This document shows positions 13,516 through 47,104 of a stretch of DNA of 64,000 bases, piece after piece; the stretch's first letter is position 1, and every line of letters begins with the position of its first letter. The position numbers and the translations under genes were made by a program. Source of the stretch: Coturnix japonica (Eukaryota; Chordata; Aves; Galliformes; Phasianidae); the NCBI RefSeq assembly GCF_001577835.2, contig NC_029543.1, positions 558,001-622,000 on the forward strand, written 5' to 3'. The notes under the pieces are model-generated. The model was not told the DNA's origin. It searched no databases and saw nothing but the letters and a program-made list of their open reading frames with translations.

Positions 13516-13984
13516 TCCTACACAGGTTTGGGGCCGATGGACGCACAGACGGACACATCCCATATGGGGACACCAACAGGAACCACCCCAACCCTTTGGA
13601 CGGCACCAGAACCCCAATGAGAGCTTCCTTTAGGAACCAATCCCACCCCCCTCCTTGGGGCCGTGTTCTGTTCCTCCATCCTGCCTTTATCCGCCTCCCC
13701 CTCCGGGCTCTGCTTTGAATTAACAAAACCCCCATCCAAGAATCTGGAGATATTAGAGAATTTTCCATGTCCTTATTATTATTATTATATGATTTTTTTT
13801 TTATGATCAGCAGCTCGGGTGAGAGAGGGAAAAATGCAGCTTTGGTGGTTCTGGCAGTGGTTGGGGCTGTGGGGTGGGGGGTGAATTCCCAACTTGTGGG
13901 GCACAGGGAGCTGAGGGGCAGTGGGAATGTGGGGCTGGAACAGCACCATGGGGTGATGTGTGGGGCTGGGGGTGTCCCGGGGGT

Positions 13985-14595
13985 CCAGAGATGGTCCTAG
14001 AAGGGTGCAGGGATGGTGTTGTGGGTTATAGGGTTGGTCCCATGGGATATAGGGTTGGTCCCAAAGCAATGCAAGGAAGGGAATAGGGCTGGGCCCAAGG
14101 GATGGTCCCATGGGGTATAGGGTTGATCCTGGAAGGATGTGGGGTTGGTCCAAGGGGTGGTCTCATGGGGATATAGAGATGGTCCCAAAGGGATGCAAGG
14201 ATAGGCCTATAGGTTATAGGGTTGGTCCCAGGGGATGGTCCCATGGGATATAAGGTTGGTCCCATGGGTTTTACAGATGGTCCCAAAGGGGTTCAAGGAT
14301 GGGCTGGTGGGTTATAGGGACGGTCCCATGGGATGCAGGGTTGGGCCCATGGGATGGTTCCAAGGGATGTAGACGTGATCCCATGGGTTTATAGGGACGG
14401 TCCCATGGGATGTAGGAATAGTCCTGAGGGGATACAGGGGTCGATCCGGGAGATATGGAGGAGGGTCCCAAGGGGTGCAGAAATGATCCCAGGGGATGCA
14501 AGGACAGGCCCAGAGGATGCTGGAATGCTCACAAGTGAGATAGAAACTGCACCAGGGGGCAGGGACGGTCCTGAGGGATGCAGGGGTGGGATGTA
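13985..14595. repeat. Minisatellite, GGTCCCATGGGATATAGGGT units
   Basis: Roughly 20-base modules (GGTCCCATGGGATATAGGGT, GGTCCCAAAGGGATGCAAGG) alternate for about 600 bases. Each module contains the partial palindrome TCCCATGGGA. Confidence 0.9.
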
Positions 14596-14599
14596 GGGA

Positions 14600-15990
14600 T
14601 CGGGCTTTGATCCTAAAGGGAAGACAGCAGCAGGACGAGGCAATGGGACCCTGATCCCATCACCCTGTGCCTCAGTTTCCCCATTCCCATCCCTCCGTGA
14701 GCCCATTCTGCCCATTTCCCAGCCCGGCTCAGGACGGGCAGAGTTAATAACAGCAGCGATGGGAGCGCAGAGCTCTGCCCACCCTGAACTGCTGCCAGCT
14801 CAGAGCCCAGGCAACAACGGGCGCATTGTGCGCCCATGGCCCCGCGCAGCTGCGGGCAGGAATGTGCCATCAGGACAAGTGGACTTTGTATCCCAGGGAG
14901 GGATTTGTTGCATAGGAAGTGCAGAAATCACAGCGGCCGCTTCTCTCCCACCTCCTGACACTGGGCCTTCCTCCTCCTCCTCCTCCTCCTCCTCCTCATC
15001 CTCCTCCTTTCATGTCCCCATAGGTGCTCCATCATCTCTAAGTCACATCCCCATAGAACCCTACAGAACCCACAGCCAAATGGGGGACCAACTCCAACCC
15101 ATTTGCAGCAGATCTATGGGGCTGGGGTTGGTTTTCCTGCTGGATCCCGCATCCCTTTGGGTGTCAGGGGGGACGCCCAGCCCCATGGGCTGCTCTCCTG
15201 ATGGGGGTGTGGGGGTTGGGGGCTCGTTTGGCTGCAGTTTCTTTTCAGGAAAGCAAAGGAAGGAGCAGATCCAACAGGGAGATGCTGCAGAGGAGTCGGG
15301 GTTATTTGTGTTTGGACTCAGCCATTCCTGGACGTTCCTCCACGTCTCTCTGTCGTGTGACACCATTTGCTTCTCATTTCTAATGTCTCTCTATTATTTT
15401 TTCCAATGGAAACCCAGAGGAATGGAACTGGAAAGGATGTTTTCCCCAAGAAAAGAAGTTCAATATATATAGAAATATCTATCAAATCCAGTTGGGTCAA
15501 AACAAAACCATCAGATGAAGGGAAACCCTTCCAATGTTGAGCCCCTTCTGCTCCAGGACGGCTCCGGACCCCCTGAGCCCCTCTGTGCTGTGGGGCCGGG
15601 ATGCTGCGAGCCTCCATTTGGGGCAGAACCCCACAGAAATGGGGCACGAAGCCGATGTGGGGCAGCCCAACGCTGCGTCCCCACCGCGCTCCGTTGGAAG
15701 GGCGATAATTGAGTTCAGACTTTTTTCCTTTCAAAACGCCCTGGAAAAATCCAATCACTTTTTTTTTGGTTTTTTTCTTTTTTCTTTTTCCCCTTTTTTC
15801 TTTTTATTTTTTTTTTCCTTTTTATTTTTTTTATTTCTTTGCGAATCAAAACGAAGCGTTTCCAATTAATCCCCCTAACGAGATCCACATGGCCGTGCTG
15901 GGAACGCGGCCGCGCTGCTGCAACGCTATTTATAAATGGGGATGGCTCCGGTGATGCTGGGAGCTCTGCTGGGACACACGGCTCCTCCTG
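14600..15990. other. Unique non-coding DNA; candidate element near 15.7-15.96 kb
   Basis: No exon seen. A (TCC)n run lies at 14,970-15,007 and a T-rich stretch at 15,760-15,840. Around 15,840-15,950 a unique block has TCCAATTAATCCCCCTAACG and CTATTTATAA (15,926-15,935, perfect MEF2 consensus). Confidence 0.4.
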
Positions 15991-15994
15991 CCCC

Positions 15995-16390
15995 ATCCTG
16001 CCCCATTCTCTTCTGTCCTGTCTCATTCTGTCCTATCCTGCCCCATTCAGCCCCATTCAACTCCATCCCATCCCATCCTGCCCCATTCTGTTCCATCCTG
16101 CCTCATTCCATCCCATCCTGCCCCATTCAGCTCCATCCATCCCCATTCCATCCCATTCAGCTCCACCCCATCCCATCCTGCCCCATTCAGCCCCATTCCT
16201 GCCATTCTCCTCCATTATCCCCATTCTGCCCTATTACATCCCATTCTGCCCCATTCTTTCCCACCCTCCTCCATTCTGCCCCACTCTGCCCCATTCTTCT
16301 CATTCTGCCCCACACTCTCCCCATTCTTTCCCATTCTCCCCTATTGTGCCCCACTCTCCCTATCCTGCCCCATTCCCCCCATCCTCCCCG
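15995..16390. repeat. Minisatellite, CCCATTCTGCC units
   Basis: Irregular 10-11 base units (CCCATTCTGC, CCCATCCTGC, CCCATTCAGC) run for about 390 bases. Confidence 0.9.
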
Positions 16391-16539
16391 GGCACATAGG
16401 AGAGCATCAGAGGGGCCGACCCCCATTGCCCCCCTCCCAGCAGTGGGGACACAGGGGCTGTTCCCACACGCAGCCATGGGGGCAGAGTTAAGGTTATTCT
16501 ATGGGAGGAAGGCCGGCCCGGCGCTCAGCTCGCTGCCAG

Positions 16540-16645
16540 ATCCCCACGCATCCACCATTCATTTCTCAGCTTATTAAGAGCCACTCTGTAATTAAGGCCC
16601 CATGCAAAGCACATTGTTGTCTCGTAGCAACCCAAAATGGGCCCA
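16540..16645. promoter_or_regulatory. Candidate enhancer block (POU, SOX, RFX and homeobox motifs)
   Basis: Within about 90 bases stand TAATTAAG, ATGCAAAG (POU octamer-like), CATTGTTGT (SOX core) and GTAGCAACC (RFX X-box half). It is a short unique island between two repeat arrays, the usual look of a conserved element. Not tested. Confidence 0.3.
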
Positions 16646-16835
16646 GAAGGATTTGGTTTGGTTTGCTTTTTTTTTTTTTTTTTTTTTCCTCTCTCGCTCT
16701 TTTATTTTATTTATTTTTTGGGGGGAAAATAGAAGAAAATGGACCAGGAAACAACTGTGTCTGACAGCTTTGGCACAGCAAAATGGGCTGCAAACTGGGA
16801 GCACTGGGAGGATACTGGGAGGCTTGGGAGGACCC

Positions 16836-17330
16836 TTAACCCTAACCGTAACCTTAACCTTAACCCTAACCTTAACCCTAATCCCCTATCCGTAGCCCTA
16901 ACTCTAACACTAACCTTAACCCTAACCCTAACCCTAAGCCTCACTTTAACCCTGAACTCCACCTTTCATCCTAACTCCAACTCTAACACATAACCCTGCT
17001 CCTAACCCTAGCAGTAACCTTAAATTTAACCCTAACCCTTAATCCTAACCCTAACTCTAAACCCTTAAACCCTACCCTATCTCCAACCCCAACCCATAAC
17101 CCATAACCCCAACCTTAACCCACAACCTATAGCTCCACCCCAACCCTATAGCTCCACCCCAACCCTATAACCCATACCCCATAACAACTCATAACCCCAA
17201 CCATAACCCCAACCCCAACCTTAACCCATAACCTATAACTTCCAACCCCAACCATAACTCCAACCCCAACCCTAACCCATACCCCATAACAACTCATAAC
17301 CCCAACCATAACCCATAACCCAACCCCACA
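16836..17330 (+). repeat. Interstitial telomere-like repeat array (CCCTAA, degenerate)
   Basis: Starts as near-perfect CCTTAACCCTAACC hexamers (16,836-17,060), the C-rich strand of the vertebrate telomere repeat. It then drifts into CAACCCCAACCATAACCCAT units (to 17,330). The gradient suggests an old interstitial telomeric seed that has turned into a minisatellite. Confidence 0.9.
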
Positions 17331-17669
17331 CACAGTGACGTGATGGGGACACCAGCCCCGACCCCAAGAAGCACCAGCACAGATGGGGCCAGCCCCCCCC
17401 TATGGCCGCACTGGGCCGTACTGGGAGCACTGGGTTAATGGCAAACAGCAGCAGGGACATGAACTGGAGGCCAAGTTTGCAGCGGAGCACAGAAGGTGAA
17501 TCTGCAACCGCAGGAAGTCAGTTATTAATGCGAGCGGAGGCTGCAGCCCCTCGGCTTCCTGTGCTGGGGGAGGGGCTGTGGCAGCACCGGGGGGGGGGGG
17601 GACCCCGGGCGCTTTGTCCCCTGCGGGGCCTCGTGTCCCCGTGTCACCTCGTGGGTCCGGCCCTGCAGT

Positions 17670-17692
17670 CTGTGTGTGTGTGTGTGTGTTTG
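17670..17692 (+). repeat. (TG)n microsatellite
   Basis: About ten TG dinucleotides. Confidence 0.85.
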
Positions 17693-17834
17693 TGCATGCA
17701 GATATGTTTGCATTCAATGCATTGCTGCATGCTCACCCCATGCACCCCACCTCAATGCATGCTGCCCCACACCGGGTTGGAGGATGGGGTTATGGGGGGG
17801 CCCCGCTGCCCCCCAAGCAGCTCCACTCCCCCGC

Positions 17835-18055
17835 CTGCAATTGGCCGGGCGGTAAATAAATAGAAGGGAATTAAATAAATAGAGGCGCGGTGGTTTATAT
17901 AATCACGGGTACAGTTTGTCCTGAACCTCTGCACGGATTATGGAGCTGGCACCGGCCGTGGGTCCTCAGCAGCTGGGTGACCCCCCCGAGCGGCCACACG
18001 GGCAGCGGCCCCCGGCCCTGGGCACTATTTACCTGCCCGGGTACTATTTAACAGG
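17835..18055. promoter_or_regulatory. Unique AT-rich block among arrays, candidate element
   Basis: GGTAAATAAATAGAAGGGAA, TTAAATAAATAGAGG, TTTATATAATCACGG and paired TACTATTTA motifs are packed into 220 non-repetitive bases flanked by arrays. No coding potential. Could be an enhancer or a degraded element. Confidence 0.25.
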
Positions 18056-18076
18056 GAGCCTTGGGGGGGGTGTGCA

Positions 18077-18079
<3 letters not shown>

Positions 18080-18111
<32 letters not shown>

Positions 18112-18112
18112 A
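18080..18112 (+). repeat. (GT)n microsatellite
   Basis: Sixteen GT dinucleotides, following CACACG. Confidence 0.9.
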
Positions 18113-18159
18113 CCGACAGTGAGCGTGTGTTTCCAAGTGTTTGCACAACCCGCAGCCAC

Positions 18160-18420
18160 AGCCTGAACCTGTAACCCCAAACCCATAACCCCAGCTCCAA
18201 CCCTAACTCAAAACCCATAACCCCAACCTTAACCCGTAACCTATAACCTATTGCCCATAACCCCAACCCCCGCCCTAACCCATAAACCCTAACCCCTAAC
18301 TCCTAACCCCTAACCCATAGCCCTTAACCCATAACCCATAACCCATAACCCATAACCCATAGCCCATAGCCCATAGCCCATAGCCCATAGCCCATAGCCC
18401 ATAGCCCATAGCCCACAGCT
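18160..18420 (+). repeat. CCCATAA / CCCATAG heptamer array
   Basis: Two phases: mixed CCCTAAC/CCCATAAC units, then at least twelve near-perfect CCCATAG heptamers (about 18,350-18,415). Related in sequence to the telomere-like array at 16.8-17.3 kb. Confidence 0.9.
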
Positions 18421-18572
18421 CGGCCGCCCCGAACGTCACCCACGCGGTGAAGCCCCACGGGGACCCCCGGGGAAACGCGGAGCTGCGGGGACGGAACCGG
18501 GTCCGAGCGCGGCCGTGCGCGCTGTTCTGCTGCCACCTGGTGCTGGAGGAGCGAGGAGCCCAAATCCCAGCG

Positions 18573-18650
18573 CCCCATTGCATCCTATTGCATCCTATTG
18601 CATCCTATTGCATCCTATTGCATCCTATTGCATCCTATTGCATCCCATAT
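18573..18650 (+). repeat. Decamer array (ATTGCATCCT)
   Basis: Seven tandem copies of ATTGCATCCT, nearly perfect, so young. Confidence 0.9.
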
Positions 18651-18754
18651 CACCTGACCCCATCACACTCACCACATCCAAACTAACCCAACCCATCCCA
18701 TCTCCTCCATCCCACCCCATCAGGTCCTGTCCCATTCCACCCCACACTGTTCCA

Positions 18755-18812
18755 ATCCCATCCCATCCCATCCCATCCCATCCCATCCCATCCCACCCCA
18801 TCCCATCCCAAC
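18755..18812 (+). repeat. (TCCCA)n microsatellite
   Basis: About eleven copies of TCCCA with one or two substitutions. Confidence 0.9.
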
Positions 18813-19690
18813 CTTCCCTGTCCCACCCCACACAGACAGCCCCATCCCCCCGCCCCGCCCCATGGTGCAGTGTCTGGCTGTGGGGTGATGGATGGGATGT
18901 CAGCCCCGGTCTGTGCTCCGTGCTTTGCCGTCCCCCCAGGATGCAGCACGGTGATATTTTTAGTCCCATAATTTGCTGCTACCTCCATCCCGATTCATTT
19001 CAGCTCCATCTCAATCCAGCACTGTGAGATGGGAGTGGGGTGTGACGGCAGCAGACCCCATAACAGCACACATAACAGGGAGCAGTGGGTCACCCCGGAT
19101 GTCTCCCACGTCTCCGGGCCGCCCCACGTCCCCACTGTCCCCTATTGTTGTCGCTGTGTCCCGCTGTGACCCCGTTCCCCCGCGTGGCTGAGGCCGGGCC
19201 GGGCTGTGGGGGCCGCATCAAAGGCCCCACTCATCTCAATGGGGGACGCGTGGGTGAAGGGGCTCCATGTTCCCGATGGTCTCCACCTACAGCCCTTTGA
19301 CAACGGCCCGACCCGCTGCCTCCAGGGCACACAGCGCGGTCAGGCAGGATCCGCTCTATGGGGCTGTCACCCATATAGGGTGACGTTATAGGGCTTGTCA
19401 GGGCCAGCTAAGAGCAGCCCATCAGCTCCCAAAGCAGCCCTATGGTGTCTGGGTCCCTGCAAGGGGACAGAGCACCCCAAGTCCATCTCAAGACTGTGGG
19501 TGTCACTGTCACCCCCAGCCATCCCAAATCCACGGGCATCGATGGATGTGTCGCACCCCAACCACGTCCCAAACATCAGTGAGCTCATCAGACCCCAAAT
19601 ACATCCCAAATCAATGGGCATCGCTGAGAGACCAATGGGCATCCATGGACACATCACATCCCAACAGCATCCCAAGCCTTGGTGAGTGCA

Positions 19691-19885
19691 TTGAACACCC
19701 CCAACCCCATCCCAAAGCAATGGCTATCAGTGAACACCCCCAACCCCATCCCAAACCAAGGGCTATCAGTGAACGCCCCCCAACCCCATCCCAAACCAAT
19801 GGCTATCAGTGAACACCCCCAACCCCATCCCAAACCAATGGCTATCAGTGAACACCCCCAACCCCATCCCAAACCAAGGGCTGAG
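19691..19885 (+). repeat. 39-base minisatellite, five copies
   Basis: Unit GAACACCCCCAACCCCATCC + CAAACCAATGGCTATCAGT; copies differ at one or two sites (CAATGG or CAAGGG, one C insertion). High identity points to recent expansion. Confidence 0.92.
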
Positions 19886-20454
19886 TGGCTGAGCCCGGCC
19901 CTAAGCGCTGTATCCCCGGCACCAAGCCCCACTCCTGCCCCCAAAACAGCAGATTCCCCCCCGTCCCCACTCACCATCCACCAGGTCCTGGCTGTCACAT
20001 CGTAGCACAGCTGCCATTGCACCGCTGTCCCCTCCGCCTCCATCCCGTCCCACCGCCGCGCTCCCACTGCCATCCCAGACCCCAAAGTCACTGAGGGCAG
20101 CGAGGGGGGGGGGGGCAGGATGGGGTTTGTGTTGTGGGTGGGTGGGTGTCACCGCGGTGTCACCCAGGGGCTGTCCCAGTGTTTAGCACTGACTGTGATG
20201 GGGACACGTGGGGACAGGGGACGCCCCGTTGTGTGGGCTCAGGAAATGGGCTGGTTTTGCTTGGAGGTAAAATTCGACCCCTGGTTTGGGCCCAAAGTCA
20301 GATATATTTGTTTATTGGAGTGGGGGGGGATGAAGCACAAATGAGCCCCTTTGGCTGAGGATCCTCTACATCCAAAATGGGGTTTGGGGGGTTGGAAATA
20401 AACCCGAAGGTTTATATATGGGGTCAGGGCTCAGGGAGCTGCAGGGTGGGGGTT

Positions 20455-20870
20455 ATGGGATGGGGCACCCAAAGGCTCAATCCCATATTATGTGACACCC
20501 CCACCCCATGTAATATGAGCAGAATAGACCCCTTGGTGCTGCAGGAGCAGGACCTGCTCTATGTTATGTGGACAGAACAGGCCCCCCCACCCAGGAACGT
20601 AGGGGCAGCCCCCCCCCCACATAATATGGGCAGAACAGGCATCTCTGGTGCTACAGTGGTAGCCCCCCCCATGGGCAGAATAGACCTGGTGCTATTTGGG
20701 GAGCCCCCCCTTATGTTAGATATGGACAGACTAAACCACCCAGATATTATATGGGCAGACACCCCCCCCAATAATATGGGCAGAACAGAATCCCCTCCCC
20801 CTTGCACTATCCAGGCAGGACCCCCGCTTCCATACAGACCCCCCCACAGCACCTCACCTCTATATAACCC
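20455..20870 (+). repeat. Degenerate repeat with ATAATATGGGCAGAACAG core
   Basis: The phrase TATGGGCAGA(A)CAG/TATGGACAGA recurs about eight times with C-rich spacers of 40-70 bases and GCTCTATGTTATGT variants. Decayed minisatellite. Confidence 0.65.
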
Positions 20871-21281
20871 CCCCCAATGCCATAGATCTCCAAGACAAGT
20901 CCCTCCCCCTCCTTAACAATAAAAGAACACCAAAAAAGATCAGAACAAACCCCCCCCACACACACCTTGTATCCCCCCCCCTATTATTCATTTACACACA
21001 CACCATTCACAAACCAACCCAGGAAATTGATTGATTATGATATGGGGTGGGGCGGGGGGATTGGGAAGTGTTGGGAAGGGAGAAGATAACGGGGGGCAGG
21101 TGGGGGGTGGGGGGGTGGGGATGGGGGGGTCGATGTTGTGTGGTTGGGGGTGGTGGGGATGGAGATGGGTGGGTGGGGGTGGGGATATGAATGTTTTTGG
21201 GGGGTGGGAAATAGTGGGGGATCCCGTTTTGATCTGCAGGGAACCCCGCGGGATGGGGTATTTGTCTGGCGGGGGGGGGCA

Positions 21282-21681
21282 NNNNNNNNNNNNNNNNNNN
21301 NNNNNNNNNNNNNNNNNNNNNNNNNNNNNNNNNNNNNNNNNNNNNNNNNNNNNNNNNNNNNNNNNNNNNNNNNNNNNNNNNNNNNNNNNNNNNNNNNNNN
21401 NNNNNNNNNNNNNNNNNNNNNNNNNNNNNNNNNNNNNNNNNNNNNNNNNNNNNNNNNNNNNNNNNNNNNNNNNNNNNNNNNNNNNNNNNNNNNNNNNNNN
21501 NNNNNNNNNNNNNNNNNNNNNNNNNNNNNNNNNNNNNNNNNNNNNNNNNNNNNNNNNNNNNNNNNNNNNNNNNNNNNNNNNNNNNNNNNNNNNNNNNNNN
21601 NNNNNNNNNNNNNNNNNNNNNNNNNNNNNNNNNNNNNNNNNNNNNNNNNNNNNNNNNNNNNNNNNNNNNNNNNNNNNNNNN
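21282..21681. other. Assembly gap (400 N)
   Basis: Exactly 400 Ns. Left of it the plus strand is G-rich (GGGGTGGG), right of it C-rich (CCCCACCC), so polymerase-blocking sequence probably caused the gap. The missing UNC13A first coding exon could be inside or beside it. Confidence 0.95.
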
Positions 21682-21989
21682 CATCCCCAAATCCCCCCAT
21701 CTTTCCCCAAACATCCTCCAAACACCCCAATAACACCCCATCCCTAATTGCACTAATTACATTCTCCCAATTAACCCTTCCCCACATTCCCAGCCCCCCA
21801 CCCCCAACCTCCCACCCATCCCCACCCCCCCTAAACATCCCCCTCCCAAGCAGCCCCCATCCATCCTCACATCCCTTTATCTACCCCCAAAGCCCCAATT
21901 CCCCCACGTGCTCTCCATCCCAATCACACCCCCATCCCCTTCTCCCCCAGCGACCCCCCCCCAGCCCCTCATTCCCTCTCATTCCTTGT

Positions 21990-45470
<23,481 letters not shown>

Positions 45471-46640
45471 AGCCCACCCACCCCCACATCCCCACCACCT
45501 GCAGCCCTACAGCATCCCCCAGCCACGTATAAGCCATAAGAGAGGCCACATAAGAGAGGTGGCTCCTGCCTATGGGGAGGGGGATGTGGGGTGCAGAGCC
45601 GGACCCTCCCCACACCCCGTTTCTCCTTTGGCCTCGAGAGAGCACAGAGAGTCACCATCCCACAGCCACGGGGCTATAGGGCTGCACCCCTAACTGGGCA
45701 ATGGGGCAGAGCCGCCCCTGCCCCAGAGGAGATGGAGGGACCCCAAAGACCCCTCCTGGCCCCCCACCTCACTGAGGGATGTATGGAAAGCTCTAGGCTG
45801 GGGGGGGGCAGGTGATGGGCCCCTTGTTCCCATCCCTTGTACATATGTAGATAGAGCTGTACATAGATGGGGCAGCTGTGCCCTGCACCCCGAAGGGCTA
45901 TGGGGGCTGGGGGCCCCCCCAGCTGGCGGCGGCATCACTGGGGCTGGAGGACAGGGAGCAGCCCCCAGCCCCATTCCTGTCTTCCCTGCCCCGTGCCCCA
46001 CCCTCAGTGCCAGGGTGGGGGTGAGGGGCACTCACGTCCCATGGGCTGGGGGCACCCACCTCCGCAGCAGTGCCCGCGGGACCTCCTTGGCACAAGAAAA
46101 ACTCTCCCCCCCTCCAAGCCCAAGGACCCCTCCCCTATTCCTCATTAACCTCCATTTGTGTGATCAGTGGTGTGTGTGTGTGTGTGTCTGGAGGAGGGGG
46201 GGGCAGGAGCACAGGGTCCCACCCACAGCCAGAAGCCCCCCCTAACTCAATATATACCTCTCACCTCCCCCTACACCCAAGGACAGGGTACCCCCCCAAT
46301 CTCTCCATCTCCTTTCTATAGGGTTTGCCTGGGACCAAAGGGTTTAAGTGTCCACTCTTTCTGTTCAATGTTTACACCCCTTTTCTAACTGCTGCTCCCA
46401 AGGGGGCTCAGCCCTGCCCCCCCCACCAACCCCCCATATGTGCCCCCTTCCCCCCCCCCATCCTGTTTGGCATGTGATGGACACCCCCCCACTCTGCTCC
46501 GTACCTGTGTGTCTGTACCTGCCCCATAGTGGGGGCTCCCCTGGATGCATGACAGTGAGATGTTTTGCACTATTTGGACTTTTTTGGGCTCTGTAAAAAA
46601 TATTTTACTATAACTGACATTAAAATATATATATAAAAAA
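45471..46640 (+). other. UNC13A: UNC13A 3' UTR with poly(A) signal
   Basis: About 1.17 kb follow the stop without coding potential and end at ATTAAA (46,619-46,624), just after a TATTTTACTATAACTGAC stretch typical of a cleavage region. A short (TG)n run lies at about 46,167-46,186. As I remember it, the human 3' UTR is several times longer, so a more distal site cannot be excluded, but the opposing myosin 3' end lies only about 310 bases away. Confidence 0.75.
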
Positions 46641-46939
46641 AATAGTGGGGGGAAAAAAACAACAACCGTGCCTATAATGTGGAGAGGGGGGAGGACACCC
46701 CACATAAGGTCAATGCAGAGGACTGAAGGAGCACTGATGGGGGCCACCCATCCAACCAACCCTCTGCCCTCAATGGAAGGGAGCCATAAGGATCACGGCA
46801 AAAGCTTCAGCCAAGGAAAGCTGATACCCCTGATACCCCCATCCTGCCCCACTGCACCCCACAAAGCCCCACAGATGGCCAAGGAAAACCCAACCCCACA
46901 AGGACGTCACCCACAACCACCCCCCAAACAACCAGCCTG

Positions 46940-47104
46940 AGGCAGCCAGTTTATCTGCAAAGACTTTTATTAACCATCAAGGCATTAAAAAGAAAGGGGT
47001 GAAGATCATCATCATTCATTCATTCATCATAGGGGCAGTACCTGAGGGTTCCAATAAACAACATTCGGAGCTGCACCCCAGCCCTGCCAGGTCCCCCCGC
47101 AGGC
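46940..47104 (-). other. Class V myosin 3' UTR with AATAAA signal
   Basis: The minus-strand sequence after the TGA is short. AATAAA lies at 46,971-46,966 (plus-strand tttatt), about 130 bases after the stop, so cleavage is expected near 46,950. The poly(A) sites of this gene and of UNC13A then lie about 310 bases apart on opposite strands. Confidence 0.7.

Noticed and set aside
12993-13620. Glycine/leucine-rich reading frame resembling a membrane protein
   Set aside because: It is the translation of a degenerate 15-18 base minisatellite.
16711-18266. Frames rich in RVRV, TLTL or GYGLW
   Set aside because: They are translations of telomere-like and CCCATAA arrays.
1-21000. Many open frames of 60-350 codons, some overlapping on both strands
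   Set aside because: They are driven by GC-rich or repeat sequence, translate to Pro/Gly/Arg, Phe/Leu/Ser or Lys/Glu low complexity, and have no family match or splice structure.
21282-21681. Open frames spanning the gap
   Set aside because: They consist mostly of unknown residues read through Ns.
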